From assembly GCF_900110925.1 (NCBI RefSeq), contig NZ_FOFP01000003.1:368096-432095 (forward strand): DNA of 64,000 nt, written 5' to 3'. This document shows, in pieces, positions 17,301 to 25,541 of the stretch. Position numbers and translations under genes: made by a program. Under the pieces are notes generated by a model. It did no database searches, had not been told where the DNA came from, and worked only from the letters and a program-made list of their open reading frames with translations. This stretch comes from Pseudomonas cuatrocienegasensis (GTDB lineage: Bacteria > Pseudomonadota > Gammaproteobacteria > Pseudomonadales > Pseudomonadaceae). Position 1 is the first letter of the stretch. Every line of letters starts with the position of its first letter.

Positions 17301-18669
17301 GTTGATGGCGATCCTGCTGTTTATCAGCATCTGTGCCGCACTTATGGCCGGCTTCCCCGTTGCCTTCACCCTGGGCGGCGTCTCGCTGCTGTTCGCCGGC
17401 ATCGGGATTCTGACCAATACCTTCGATGCAGGTTACCTGAGCGCCCTGCCCAATCGCCTGTTCGGCATCATGAACAACCAGACCATGCTGGCGGTGCCGC
17501 TGTTCGTGTTCATGGGCGTGATGCTGGAGAAATCCCGGGTTGCCGAGGACCTGCTCGAGTCCATGTCGCGACTGTTCGGCACCCTGCGCGGTGGCCTGGC
17601 AATCTCGGTGTGCGTGGTCGGTGCCTTGCTCGCCGCCTCCACCGGCATCGTCGGCGCCACTGTGGTGACCATGGGCCTGCTGGCCCTGCCGACCATGCTG
17701 CGCCGCGGTTATGACCCAGCTATCGCCACCGGTACCCTGGCCGCCACCGGCACCCTGGGGCAGATCATTCCGCCGTCCATCGTGCTGGTATTGCTGGGGG
17801 ACGTGATGTCCAGCGCCTATCAGCAGGCGCAGTTGAAGATGGGTATTTTCTCGCCCAAGACCGTCTCGGTCGGTGACCTGTTCGTCGGCGCCTTACTGCC
17901 GGGCTTGCTGCTGGTTGGGCTGTACATCGTCTACATCATTGCCGTGGCGATCTTCCAACCGAAGAAACTGCCGGCGCTGCCGCAAGAGGAGCTGGGACCG
18001 ATCGAATGGGGCAAGCTGTTCAATGCCCTGATCCCGCCGCTGATCCTGATCGCCGCCGTGCTCGGCTCGATTCTCGCCGGCTATGCCACACCGACCGAAG
18101 CCGCAGCCCTCGGCGCCCTCGGCGCCATGCTGCTGGCCCTGAGCAAGCGCAAGCTGAACTTCGGCCAACTGCGCGAAGTGGCTTACGGCACCACTGAAAT
18201 CAGCGCCATGGTGTTCATGATCCTGATTGGCGCCTCGCTGTTCTCCTTGGTGTTCCGTGGTTTTGGCGGTGAAGTGCTGATCGAGGACGTATTCGCTCAG
18301 TTGCCGGGCGGCGTGCTCGGCGCGTTCTTCCTGGTGATGCTGGTGATCTTCCTGCTCGGCTTTATCCTCGACTTTATCGAGATCACCTTCGTGGTGGTGC
18401 CGATTGTCGGGCCGGTGCTGCTGGCCATGGGCCTGGACCCGATCTGGCTGGGCGTGATGATCGCACTCAACCTGCAGACGTCCTTTCTCACACCGCCATT
18501 CGGCTTCGCCCTGTTCTACTTGCGCGGCGTAACGCCCAAGTCGGTGCCCACCAGCACCATTTACAAGGGCGTGGTGCCGTTTATCCTGATCCAGCTGGCC
18601 TTGCTGGTCATCGCCTACCAGTTCCCCGGGTTGATTACCTGGCTACCGGAGCAGGTGTACGGCAAGTAA
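17293..18669 (+). CDS. dctM: TRAP transporter large permease DctM
   Basis: 458 aa with about 12 membrane helices, slightly longer than typical DctM (about 425-440) because of a loop near residues 175-215. Family motifs: LMAGFPVAFTLGGVSLLFAG at the N-terminus, AASTGIVGATVVTMGLLALP, GTLGQIIPPSIVLVLLGD and the C-terminal LNLQTSFLTPPFGFALFYLRG. It is the transport subunit, running on an ion gradient. It is co-transcribed with dctQ and ends at a strong terminator. Confidence 0.95.
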   Translation: MAELMAILLFISICAALMAGFPVAFTLGGVSLLFAGIGILTNTFDAGYLSALPNRLFGIMNNQTMLAVPLFVFMGVMLEKSRVAEDLLESMSRLFGTLRGGLAISVCVVGALLAASTGIVGATVVTMGLLALPTMLRRGYDPAIATGTLAATGTLGQIIPPSIVLVLLGDVMSSAYQQAQLKMGIFSPKTVSVGDLFVGALLPGLLLVGLYIVYIIAVAIFQPKKLPALPQEELGPIEWGKLFNALIPPLILIAAVLGSILAGYATPTEAAALGALGAMLLALSKRKLNFGQLREVAYGTTEISAMVFMILIGASLFSLVFRGFGGEVLIEDVFAQLPGGVLGAFFLVMLVIFLLGFILDFIEITFVVVPIVGPVLLAMGLDPIWLGVMIALNLQTSFLTPPFGFALFYLRGVTPKSVPTSTIYKGVVPFILIQLALLVIAYQFPGLITWLPEQVYGK

Positions 18670-18687
18670 CACTGCCGTGAACCAAGC

Positions 18688-18714
18688 AAACGCCCGTCCT
18701 TGTGACGGGCGTTT
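18688..18714 (+). terminator. intrinsic terminator after dctM
   Basis: AAACGCCCGTC / GACGGGCGTTT stem with a 5-nt loop, followed by TTGCATT, 18 bp after the dctM stop. Confidence 0.85.
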
Positions 18715-18786
18715 TGCATTAGCCCCCATGGAACTGTTCCCCCTGACAGGCTCCAATAGCGAAACCCCTTTTCAAGAGTCCGCCCC

Positions 18787-19689
18787 ATGACCACTGCCCA
18801 TATCGAACGAATCGACCTGGATGCCCTGACCGCCTGGCGCATCCGCCGTGGCGCCCATGAGCTGGTGATCACCCAGCAGGGCGCCCAGGTGCTCAGTTAC
18901 CGTCAGGATGACCAGCCACCGCTGATCTGGCTCAGCGAACAAGCTGCCTACGCGCGCGGACAAAGCGTGCGTGGCGGTGTCCCCATCTGCTGGCCCTGGT
19001 TCGGCGCCCTGGAGCGCAACCCGCAGGCCGTGCAGGCGCTGCACAACTCGCCGTCATCAGCCCCTGCCCACGGCGGCGTACGCGGCCTCGACTGGCAACT
19101 GCTGGGTATCGATAACCAGGACGACGCCGTGGTTATCCAGTTCGCCCTCGACACCCGCGAACAACCGCTACCCGATTGGCCCCATGAGGCCCAGCTCAAC
19201 CTTCGCGTGCGCCTGGACGACCGCCTGCACCTGAGCCTGTGTACTGATAATCCGGGCCATCAGCCGCTGCCCTTCAGCCAGGCACTGCACAGCTACTTCG
19301 CCGTCAGCGATATTCGTCAGGTACAGGTTGAGGGGCTAGCGGGTTGCCGCTATGTGGAAACCCTCGAAGACTGGCAGCAGCGCGAGCAGCACGGTGATCT
19401 GACCTTCAGTGGCGAAACGGATCGTATCTACCTGGACACCCCGCCGAGCCTGAGCATCGTCGACCCCCTCTGGCAGCGCCGCCTGCAACTGCACAGCAGC
19501 GGCTCACGCTCGGCGGTAGTGTGGAACCCCTGGATCGACAAAGCGCAGCGCTTGTCGCAGTTCGCCGATGACGCCTGGACCGGCATGCTGTGCATCGAGC
19601 ACGCCAATGTGCTCGACGACTGCATCAGCCTCGCCCCAGGTGAGCAGCATCGGCTGGAAGTGAGTCTGTGGAGCGAGGCGCTTAAGTAG
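18787..19689 (+). CDS. D-hexose-6-phosphate mutarotase (YeaD-like aldose 1-epimerase family)
   Basis: 300 aa. The family interconverts alpha and beta anomers of hexose-6-phosphates in the cytosol. Seen: the substrate loop RGGVPICWPWFGAL near residues 62-75, the PAHGGVRGLDWQLL segment with catalytic-type His and Arg, ALHSYFAVSD with the second His, and GETDRIYLDTP with the conserved Asp. Length fits YeaD-type proteins (about 290-300). The open frame ends with TAG and the next 70 codons in the same frame stay open (see the remnant at 19690), but family alignment indicates the protein is already complete. Confidence 0.9.
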   Translation: MTTAHIERIDLDALTAWRIRRGAHELVITQQGAQVLSYRQDDQPPLIWLSEQAAYARGQSVRGGVPICWPWFGALERNPQAVQALHNSPSSAPAHGGVRGLDWQLLGIDNQDDAVVIQFALDTREQPLPDWPHEAQLNLRVRLDDRLHLSLCTDNPGHQPLPFSQALHSYFAVSDIRQVQVEGLAGCRYVETLEDWQQREQHGDLTFSGETDRIYLDTPPSLSIVDPLWQRRLQLHSSGSRSAVVWNPWIDKAQRLSQFADDAWTGMLCIEHANVLDDCISLAPGEQHRLEVSLWSEALK

Positions 19690-19991
19690 CCCTACCGCTT
19701 CGAGCCGGAGCTGGTCGGCGAGCGCCCCGACCTCGACCTGCAACGCCTGTTGCAACAGTCGGCGTTTCTCGCCTTCAGCCCCTATGGGCCGGAGACTCAC
19801 GGGCTGATCTTCCAGGTCGCCCAAGGCGAATTCGGCAAGCGCCTGACCCGCTACACCCCGAGCATCGTGCCGCAACTACTCAGCGCATCTTCCAGTACAT
19901 GACGGCGCCGCAAATCATCGTTCAGGGCCATGTGCTGATCTTCGGCGATGATCAGAGCGCCTTCGGCGACCCCGGCACGCTCACCGCCTAA
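19690..19991 (+). pseudogene. decayed coding remnant of unknown origin
   Basis: Right after the mutarotase stop, the same frame reads PYRFEPELVGERPDLDLQRL and continues about 70 codons to a TGA near 19902. Shifting frame near 19876 continues it as QRIFQYMTAPQIIVQGHVLI to a TAA at 19989-19991. There is no start codon or ribosome site. The codon usage looks like real Pseudomonas coding DNA, so this seems to be the 3' part of a gene broken by deletion and frameshift. I do not recognise the family. Confidence 0.5.
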
Positions 19992-20458
19992 CGCCCCGGC
20001 GCCTCCAGAGCTCGCGCCAAATCCCCCGCCTCGGTAAATACGCGCTTCTGCTCCAACCGCCCATCCTTCAACTGCAGCCATACCACTTCCCCCTCACCCG
20101 CCGCATAACGCGGTGCGATACGCGCATCGCGGTCGAGCAGGACGCGGTAGTTGTAGTCGCGCATTTTGGGGAGGGCGAAGAGTTTGCCGATGAGGCTCGG
20201 CATGCGGCTGATATCGGCGAGAAAGATGGCCTGGCGTTGTTCCAGGTAGCCCTTGGGTTTGCCTTGCAGGGCGGCGTCGAGCAGTTTGGCGCCGTCCATG
20301 TCGCGGGCTACCAGCAGGACCTGCAGTTGGTTGTCCAGGGTGTAGGGCTGATCGTACTGGTCGAGCAAGGTCCAGGGTGCCAGGCGTTCGCCTGGTTCCA
20401 GAGCCAAAGCGCTGCTGGCCAGCAGGCAGAGCAGCAAGGCAGTCAGGGTTTTCTTCAC
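19988..20458 (-). CDS. exported thioredoxin-fold protein (YtfJ-like)
   Basis: 156 aa. Signal peptide MKKTLTALLLCLLASSALA, then EPGERLAPWTLLDQYDQPYT, which has the spacing of a thioredoxin/peroxiredoxin fold opening. LLVARDMDGAKLLDAALQG replaces the usual redox-motif region and contains no CxxC, and RVLLDRDARIAPRYAAGEGEVVWLQLKDG gives the later strands. It is probably periplasmic and redox-inactive; the role is unknown. The 3' end overlaps the decayed remnant on the other strand by 4 bases. It is 35 bp after the DUF3299 gene on the same strand. Confidence 0.7.
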   Translation of the reverse strand: MKKTLTALLLCLLASSALALEPGERLAPWTLLDQYDQPYTLDNQLQVLLVARDMDGAKLLDAALQGKPKGYLEQRQAIFLADISRMPSLIGKLFALPKMRDYNYRVLLDRDARIAPRYAAGEGEVVWLQLKDGRLEQKRVFTEAGDLARALEAPGR

Positions 20459-20493
20459 GGCTAAGGCTCCAGGGTAAACAGGCTAACGGCGAC

Positions 20494-21027
20494 TTAGAGA
20501 TCGTCCTCGGTCACCACACGCACGTCGGCGGCATCGAGGGCATAGGCGGCGTCGGCGAGGTCGTTGCTTACGGGCTCGACCTTGAGCTGACCACTGACCC
20601 ACAGCGGCGTGTAGATGTCATCGATGGCCAGGCCCTTGGGGTAGCGCACCAGCACCAGCTGGTTCGGCGGCGGTGGTGGGACGTGGATGCAGGCACCGGG
20701 ATAGGGCACCAGAAAGAACAGCGTACTGCGGCCACTGTTGTCGGTTTCCAGCGGCACCGGGTAGCCGCCCAGGCGCAGTTGTTTGCCATCCAGGCCGGGA
20801 ACGGTCTTGCTTGAGTACATCACCGCCGGCAAGTCGGCATCTTGCTGGCGCAGGCCGCCGGGGGAGTAGAAGCCGCTGTCCTGCTCGGGGGTGTCGTGGC
20901 TGATTTCCGGCATGGCTTCGAGGGCCTGGCGGTCCTCTTCGGGCATCAGTTCGAGCCAGTCGGTTTCGGGTAATTCGGCGCGGGCCAGGCCGCACAGCAA
21001 GCACAGGGACAACAACCAGTAACGCAT
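20494..21027 (-). CDS. DUF3299 exported protein
   Basis: 177 aa from MRYWLLSLCLLCGLARA, a typical signal peptide. A GTG 6 bases upstream is also open, but the ATG at 21027 has better spacing to an upstream GAG. The DUF3299 core is clear: LRLGGYPVPLETDNSGRS, LFFLVPYPGACIHVPPPPPN and VYTPLWVSG-like DDIYTPLWVSGQLKVEPVSN, with the single Cys followed by a Pro run that is characteristic of the family. It is periplasmic or lipid-facing, of unknown function, and in a two-gene run with the thioredoxin-fold gene. Confidence 0.85.
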   Translation of the reverse strand: MRYWLLSLCLLCGLARAELPETDWLELMPEEDRQALEAMPEISHDTPEQDSGFYSPGGLRQQDADLPAVMYSSKTVPGLDGKQLRLGGYPVPLETDNSGRSTLFFLVPYPGACIHVPPPPPNQLVLVRYPKGLAIDDIYTPLWVSGQLKVEPVSNDLADAAYALDAADVRVVTEDDL

Positions 21028-21103
21028 CGGCACACTCGCAGAGAAGAAAAACGGCAGGCCGATACGCGCGACGAGGTGCGGTGTGCACCTCGCCCCTGAC
21101 GGA

Positions 21104-21352
21104 TCAGGCCTTCTTGGCGATCAGGCCATAGAGTACCAGCAGGACGATGGCGCCGATCACTGCGCCGATGAAACCGGCGGCTTCGCCGGCCTCGTAGATA
21201 CCCAACGCCTGGCCGCCGTAGGTGGCTGCAATGGAGCCGCCGATGCCGAGCAGGATGGTCATGATCCAGCCCATGCTGTCATCGCCGGGTTTGAGAAAGC
21301 GCGCCAGCAGGCCGACGATCAGGCCGATGAAGATAGTTCCGATAATGCCCAT
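21104..21352 (-). CDS. GlsB/YeaQ/YmgE family membrane protein
   Basis: 82 aa, three hydrophobic segments. The start MGIIGTIFIGLIVGLLARFL is followed by KPGDDSMGWIMTILLGIGGS, the signature GWI..L.G..G of this stress-associated family (sometimes called transglycosylase-associated). It is an inner-membrane protein often induced by stationary phase or acid stress in enterobacteria; no specific role can be read here. Confidence 0.93.
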   Translation of the reverse strand: MGIIGTIFIGLIVGLLARFLKPGDDSMGWIMTILLGIGGSIAATYGGQALGIYEAGEAAGFIGAVIGAIVLLVLYGLIAKKA

Positions 21353-21475
21353 GGGTATGACTCCTTGAATACGAATGGGACAGGCAAAAACGCCTGGTTT
21401 ATCGGACTGGCAAAGTGCCCAAGGGTTCGCCTGGGATATTCGGCGGGCTGTAACAAGCCGTGCCGGTGACAGCCT

Positions 21476-22240
21476 TCAAGGTACCGAGGGCACAGGGGAT
21501 GGCAGCTCATGCTGGCGGTAGATGGCCGCGATTTCGCCACTGTCGCGCATACGCGCCAGCTCTTGCCCCAGGCGCTCGTAGAGTAGGCCGCGCTCGCCTT
21601 GGTACAGCGCCAGGGATGCGCCGTAGTAATTGAGGATCGACTGATCGTGCCGATAGGCCGCGTAACGATAGTCGTCGAAACCCAGGGCCTTGAACTGTAC
21701 TTCTATCGCCGGTGCGTCGAGCACGGCCATCACATCCAGGCGCCCGGCGCGGAACATCCCAGCGAGCAGGTAATCGTCGGTCACGACGACCTTGCTGAGC
21801 AGCCCATCGCTGTCAAACGGCTCGAAGTAGGCAGTACCCCGCTTGGTACCGATGGTCAGGCCCTGCAGATCGGCATAGTCACCAATACGCTGCTCTTGCC
21901 CCGGCGGCACGATAAAGCGCACGGACAGCTGTTGCACACCGATGCTCGGCAAGTAGTGGATATAGGCATGCCGCTCTGCCGTATCGAGCACCCGCGGCAC
22001 CAGGTCGATGCGCCCGCTCTTGAGGTCTTCGATACTGCGGATAAAGGGCGCATGGCGCCATTCGACGCGAGCACCAACATGCCGGGCGGCCTGGTTGAGA
22101 ATATCGATCAGTGGGCCAACGGGCGTGCCGTCGACGCTTTGCATTTCCGGTGGCCGATCACGGTAATCGGCGCGCAGAACGGTCTCGGCATTGGCCCAGG
22201 CGACAACCAGCAGTAGTGGCAGAGCAAACAGAGGACTCAT
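21476..22240 (-). CDS. periplasmic substrate-binding-like protein (SBP_bac_3 family)
   Basis: 254 aa. Signal peptide MSPLFALPLLLVVAWANA, then TVLRADYRDRPPEMQSVDGT, GPLIDILNQAARHVGARVEW, DLKSGRIDLVPRVLDTAERH and LQGLTIGTKRGTAYFEPFDS: the two-lobe pattern of family 3 solute-binding proteins, as used by amino-acid ABC transporters and by sensor Venus-flytrap domains. No permease or ATPase gene is adjacent, so it is an orphan binding protein, perhaps a sensor partner. Confidence 0.85.
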   Translation of the reverse strand: MSPLFALPLLLVVAWANAETVLRADYRDRPPEMQSVDGTPVGPLIDILNQAARHVGARVEWRHAPFIRSIEDLKSGRIDLVPRVLDTAERHAYIHYLPSIGVQQLSVRFIVPPGQEQRIGDYADLQGLTIGTKRGTAYFEPFDSDGLLSKVVVTDDYLLAGMFRAGRLDVMAVLDAPAIEVQFKALGFDDYRYAAYRHDQSILNYYGASLALYQGERGLLYERLGQELARMRDSGEIAAIYRQHELPSPVPSVP

Positions 22241-22308
22241 GGCAGTAGGCTCTTGTGGTGGCCCATAGGCTAGAGCGTAGCTGCAATTCGTCCCCCGTGA
22301 TGCTGAAC

Positions 22309-23394
22309 TTAAGTGGAAGCGATCAACGCTTGCACAGCGGCAATACGGCTATCCAGGGTGGCCCGGTCAGCACAGCGCAGGGTGGCGTGGCCGACCTTGC
22401 GTCCAGCCTTGAAGGCCTTGCCGTAGTGGTGCAGGTAGCAATCCTCGATGGCCACCACCTGATTCACTGGTGGCACACTGCCGATGAAGTTGAGCATGGC
22501 GCTCTCGCCCACCTTGGCCGTGGAGCCCAGCGGCAAGCCGGCGATGGCACGCAGGTGATTGTCGAACTGACTGCAGACCGCGCCTTCGATGGTCCAGTGC
22601 CCGGAGTTGTGCACACGCGGGGCGATCTCGTTGGCCTTCAGGCCACCGTCGACCTCGAAGAACTCGAACGCCAGCACGCCGACATAGTCGAGCTCGCGCA
22701 GCACCCGGCCAACGTAGTCTTCGGCCAGGCCCTGCAGCGGGTGCGCGGTGCTGGCCACGGACAGGCTGAGAATGCCGCTGTCGTGGGTGTTGTGCACCAG
22801 CGGGTAGAAGCGCGTTTCGCCATTACGGCCACGCACGGCGATCAGCGACACTTCACCACTAAAGGGCACGAAGCCTTCAAGAATGCAGGGCACGCTGCCC
22901 AGCTCGGCGAAGGCGCCGGTCACGTCTTCGGGCTTGCGCAGGACCTTCTGGCCCTTGCCGTCATAGCCCAGGGTACGGGTCTTCATCACCGCCGGCAGGC
23001 CGATGCTGGCCACCGCGGCGTCCAGGTCGGCCTGGGACTGGATGTCAGCGAATTCCGGCGTGGGAATGCCCAGGGCCTTGAACATCGACTTCTCGAACCA
23101 GCGGTCACGAGCGATGCGCAGGGCTTCAGCCGACGGATAGACCGGCACGAACTGCGAGAGGAATGCCACCGTCTCGGCCGGCACGCTCTCGAACTCGAAG
23201 GTCACCAGGTCGACTTCATCAGCCAGTTGGCGCAGGTGCGCCTGGTCGCCGTAATCGGCGCGGATATGCTCACCCAACGCCTGGGCGCAGGCATCCGGCG
23301 CCGGGTCGAGAAAGGCGAAGTCCATGCCCAGCGGAGTACCCGCCAGGGCCAGCATGCGGCCCAGTTGGCCGCCACCGATTACACCGATTTTCAT
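22309..23394 (-). CDS. purK: N5-carboxyaminoimidazole ribonucleotide synthase PurK
   Basis: 361 aa. PurK uses ATP and bicarbonate to carboxylate AIR to N5-CAIR in purine synthesis. Seen: MKIGVIGGGQLGRMLALAGT (N-terminal nucleotide fold), FEFESVPAETVAFL, the ATP-grasp segment LPAVMKTRTLGYDGKGQKVL, VPCILEGFVPFSGEVSLIAV and the metal-binding FEFFEVDGGLKANEIAPRVHNSGHW. Length is normal. It lies 44 bp after purE and is probably co-transcribed with it. Confidence 0.97.
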   Translation of the reverse strand: MKIGVIGGGQLGRMLALAGTPLGMDFAFLDPAPDACAQALGEHIRADYGDQAHLRQLADEVDLVTFEFESVPAETVAFLSQFVPVYPSAEALRIARDRWFEKSMFKALGIPTPEFADIQSQADLDAAVASIGLPAVMKTRTLGYDGKGQKVLRKPEDVTGAFAELGSVPCILEGFVPFSGEVSLIAVRGRNGETRFYPLVHNTHDSGILSLSVASTAHPLQGLAEDYVGRVLRELDYVGVLAFEFFEVDGGLKANEIAPRVHNSGHWTIEGAVCSQFDNHLRAIAGLPLGSTAKVGESAMLNFIGSVPPVNQVVAIEDCYLHHYGKAFKAGRKVGHATLRCADRATLDSRIAAVQALIAST

Positions 23395-23438
23395 GGGTCG
23401 ATCTGCTCCTGATGCACGGGGGGCTGCGGCGAGCGCGC

Positions 23439-23927
23439 TCAGCCGCGCGGGTCCGGGTTATCCAGCACGGTCTCGGTTTGCTCCTGGCGGAACTGTTTGA
23501 GCGCGGCGTGGAACTGCGGGTGCTGGTGGCCGAGGATACTGGCGGCCAGCAGGGCCGCGTTGATCGCACCGGCCTTGCCGATGGCCAGGGTGGCGACCGG
23601 AATACCGGCCGGCATCTGCACGATCGACAGCAGCGAGTCGACGCCCGAGAGCATGGACGACTGCACCGGCACGCCGAGCACCGGCAGGTGGGTCTTGGCG
23701 GCGCACATACCCGGCAGGTGCGCGGCGCCGCCGGCACCCGCGATGATCACCTGAATGCCGCGGCCTTCGGCCTCTTCGGCATACTGAAAGAGCAGGTCCG
23801 GGGTGCGGTGCGCCGAGACCACCTTGACCTCGTGGGGGATGCCGAGCTTGTCGAGCATCTCCGCGGTGTGACTCAGGGTGGACCAATCGGACTTGGAGCC
23901 CATGATCACGCCAACCAGTACGCTCAT
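23439..23927 (-). CDS. purE: N5-carboxyaminoimidazole ribonucleotide mutase PurE
   Basis: 162 aa from the ATG at 23927, preceded by AGAGG. PurE converts N5-CAIR to CAIR. Class I signature is seen in [58 protein letters not shown] and [20 protein letters not shown], with the catalytic Ser-Asp and His of the class. An upstream in-frame extension (through 24161) is the untranslated leader. The leader contains a terminator-like hairpin. Confidence 0.97.
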   Translation of the reverse strand: MSVLVGVIMGSKSDWSTLSHTAEMLDKLGIPHEVKVVSAHRTPDLLFQYAEEAEGRGIQVIIAGAGGAAHLPGMCAAKTHLPVLGVPVQSSMLSGVDSLLSIVQMPAGIPVATLAIGKAGAINAALLAASILGHQHPQFHAALKQFRQEQTETVLDNPDPRG

Positions 23928-23994
23928 CGTCGTGCCTCTCTGTGGGGCGCAGGGCGCCATCTCGATCATGCGCCTGCGGGCGCGGCAAAAACCA

Positions 23995-24026
23995 ACAAGC
24001 CACGCGGGAGGACCGGCGTGGCTTGT
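23995..24026 (-). promoter_or_regulatory. hairpin with T-run in the purE leader (possible attenuator)
   Basis: A perfect 11-bp stem, ACAAGCCACGC / GCGTGGCTTGT, with a 10-nt loop is followed on the minus strand by TGGTTTTTGC. It lies between a TATACT -10-like hexamer (24045-24050) and the purE start 68 bp downstream. It looks like an intrinsic terminator placed inside the leader. The family of control element is not recognised. Confidence 0.55.
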
Positions 24027-24044
24027 GTGCGAAAAAGGCCGCGC

Positions 24045-24050
24045 AGTATA
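24045..24050 (-). promoter_or_regulatory. possible -10 element for purEK
   Basis: TATACT on the minus strand, 118 bp before the purE ATG. No good -35 hexamer is seen at 17 bp, so the promoter is only tentative. Confidence 0.35.
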
Positions 24051-24180
24051 CCGTAAAGCTACGTAAGACGCGCAGCCCCCTGCACCGTTCGTCCAGCATC
24101 TGCGCTGAGGTTGACCTGCGACAACACCGGCCGCGCGCATAAGCGCACAGTGGGTGTTCATCCACTGCGAGGATCACCCC

Positions 24181-25203
24181 ATGCACCGGACCATGAAAGC
24201 CGCCGTCGTTCACGCCTTTGGCCAGCCGCTGCGCATCGAAGAGGTCAAGGTGCCGCTGCCCGGCCACGGCCAGATTCTGGTGAAGATCGAAGCCAGTGGC
24301 GTGTGCCACACCGACCTGCACGCCGCCGAAGGCGACTGGCCGGTCAAACCGAGCCTGCCGTTTATTCCCGGTCATGAAGGTGTCGGCTATGTCGCCGCAG
24401 TCGGCAGCGGCGTAACCCGCGTCAAGGAAGGCGACCGCGTCGGTGTGCCCTGGCTGTACACCGCCTGCGGCTGCTGCGAGCACTGCCTGACCGGCTGGGA
24501 AACCCTCTGCGCAGACCAGCAGAACACCGGCTACTCGATCAACGGCGGCTACGCCGAATACGTGCTGGCTGACCCGAACTTCGTCGGCATCCTGCCGAAA
24601 AATATCGAATTCGCCGAGATTGCGCCGATTCTCTGTGCCGGCGTCACCGTCTACAAAGGCCTGAAAGTCACAGGCGCACGCCCCGGCCAGTGGGTGGCGA
24701 TCTCCGGCATCGGCGGGCTGGGTCATGTTGCGGTGCAGTACGCCAAGGCCATGGGCCTGCACGTGGCGGCCATCGACGTCGATGACAGCAAACTGGCCCT
24801 GGCGAAAAAGCTCGGCGCCAGCCTGACCATCAACGCCCTGAAGGAAAACCCGGTCGAGGTGATCCAGCGCGACATCGGCGGCGCCCATGGCGTGTTGGTC
24901 ACTGCGGTGTCCAACAGCGCGTTCGGCCAGGCCATCGGCATGGCGCGCCGGCATGGCACCGTGGCCCTGGTCGGCCTGCCGCCAGGTGATTTCCCTACGC
25001 CGATCTTCGACGTGGTGCTCAAGGCCATCAGCATCACCGGCTCCATCGTCGGCACCCGCGCCGACCTGCAGGAGGCGCTGGACTTCGCCGCCGAGGGCCT
25101 GGTCAAGACCACCTACCACACCGACAAACTGGAGAATATCAACAGCATCCTTGACCAGATGCGCGCCGGGCAGATCGAAGGTCGGGTGGTCATGCAGCTC
25201 TAG
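24181..25203 (+). CDS. adhP: zinc-dependent alcohol dehydrogenase (AdhP type)
   Basis: 340 aa from the ATG at 24181, preceded by GAGGA. It oxidises primary alcohols to aldehydes with NAD+. Seen: catalytic zinc residues in [14 protein letters not shown] (Cys about 40) and [16 protein letters not shown] (His-Glu about 63-64), structural zinc cysteines in [15 protein letters not shown], the NAD-binding [18 protein letters not shown] and the acidic residue in [12 protein letters not shown] that selects NAD. Length and motifs match the tetrameric bacterial ADH1 group. The TAG stop is formed by the edge of a MITE-like element; the empty site would have ended in TAA at the same codon. Confidence 0.95.
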   Translation: MHRTMKAAVVHAFGQPLRIEEVKVPLPGHGQILVKIEASGVCHTDLHAAEGDWPVKPSLPFIPGHEGVGYVAAVGSGVTRVKEGDRVGVPWLYTACGCCEHCLTGWETLCADQQNTGYSINGGYAEYVLADPNFVGILPKNIEFAEIAPILCAGVTVYKGLKVTGARPGQWVAISGIGGLGHVAVQYAKAMGLHVAAIDVDDSKLALAKKLGASLTINALKENPVEVIQRDIGGAHGVLVTAVSNSAFGQAIGMARRHGTVALVGLPPGDFPTPIFDVVLKAISITGSIVGTRADLQEALDFAAEGLVKTTYHTDKLENINSILDQMRAGQIEGRVVMQL

Positions 25204-25469
25204 GGTCTGTTGCCATTTCGTTCGCGGCCGCGCCGGAGCCAGTTTTAGCGCGGAGCAAGGCACGAGATGCGAAGTTTAGTGGGCTAAATGAGCCATCGAG
25301 AAACGCCGCATCGCGCTAAAACGGGCCCGGCCCTTCGGGTTGCGCGCAAAATCTCGCCATGCGTTGTTGGAGGACTTGGCAAGGGAACAACCATTACCGG
25401 CGTCCTCCGCCTAGCCTGGCGAGATTTTTCGCGGCAACGCGGCTTGCGACGAAACGGGAACAGACCCTA
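25201..25469. mobile_element. MITE-like element, family 1 (269 bp copy)
   Basis: It starts TAGGGTCTGTTGCCATTTCG and ends with the inverted GAACAGACCCTA, with an interior closely matching 16466-16733. Its first two bases are the TA of the adhP stop codon. Its last TA is shared with the next short copy. Internal palindromes include AGTTTAGTGGGCTAAATGAG and the pair TTTTAGCGCG / CGCGCTAAAA. No transposase is present. Confidence 0.8.
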
Positions 25470-25520
25470 GGGTCTGCTGCCATTTCGTTCGCGGCCGCGC
25501 CGAAACGGCAACAGACCCTA
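25468..25520. mobile_element. short MITE-like element, family 1 (53 bp), abutting the long copy
   Basis: TAGGGTCTGCTGCCATTTCG and the inverted CGAAACGGCAACAGACCCTA flank a short GC-rich centre, exactly as in the 53-bp copy at 14552-14604. It shares its first TA with the end of 25201-25469. Confidence 0.75.
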
Positions 25521-25541
25521 ATGAACCGAGGACCACACCAC

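Noticed and set aside
22309..23394. Possible purine riboswitch control of purK
   Set aside because: No conserved purine aptamer core was found in the purE leader or the 44-bp purE-purK gap.
23458..25263. 601-codon minus-strand frame over adhP and purE
   Set aside because: It runs antisense through a well-supported alcohol dehydrogenase and out of frame through purE.
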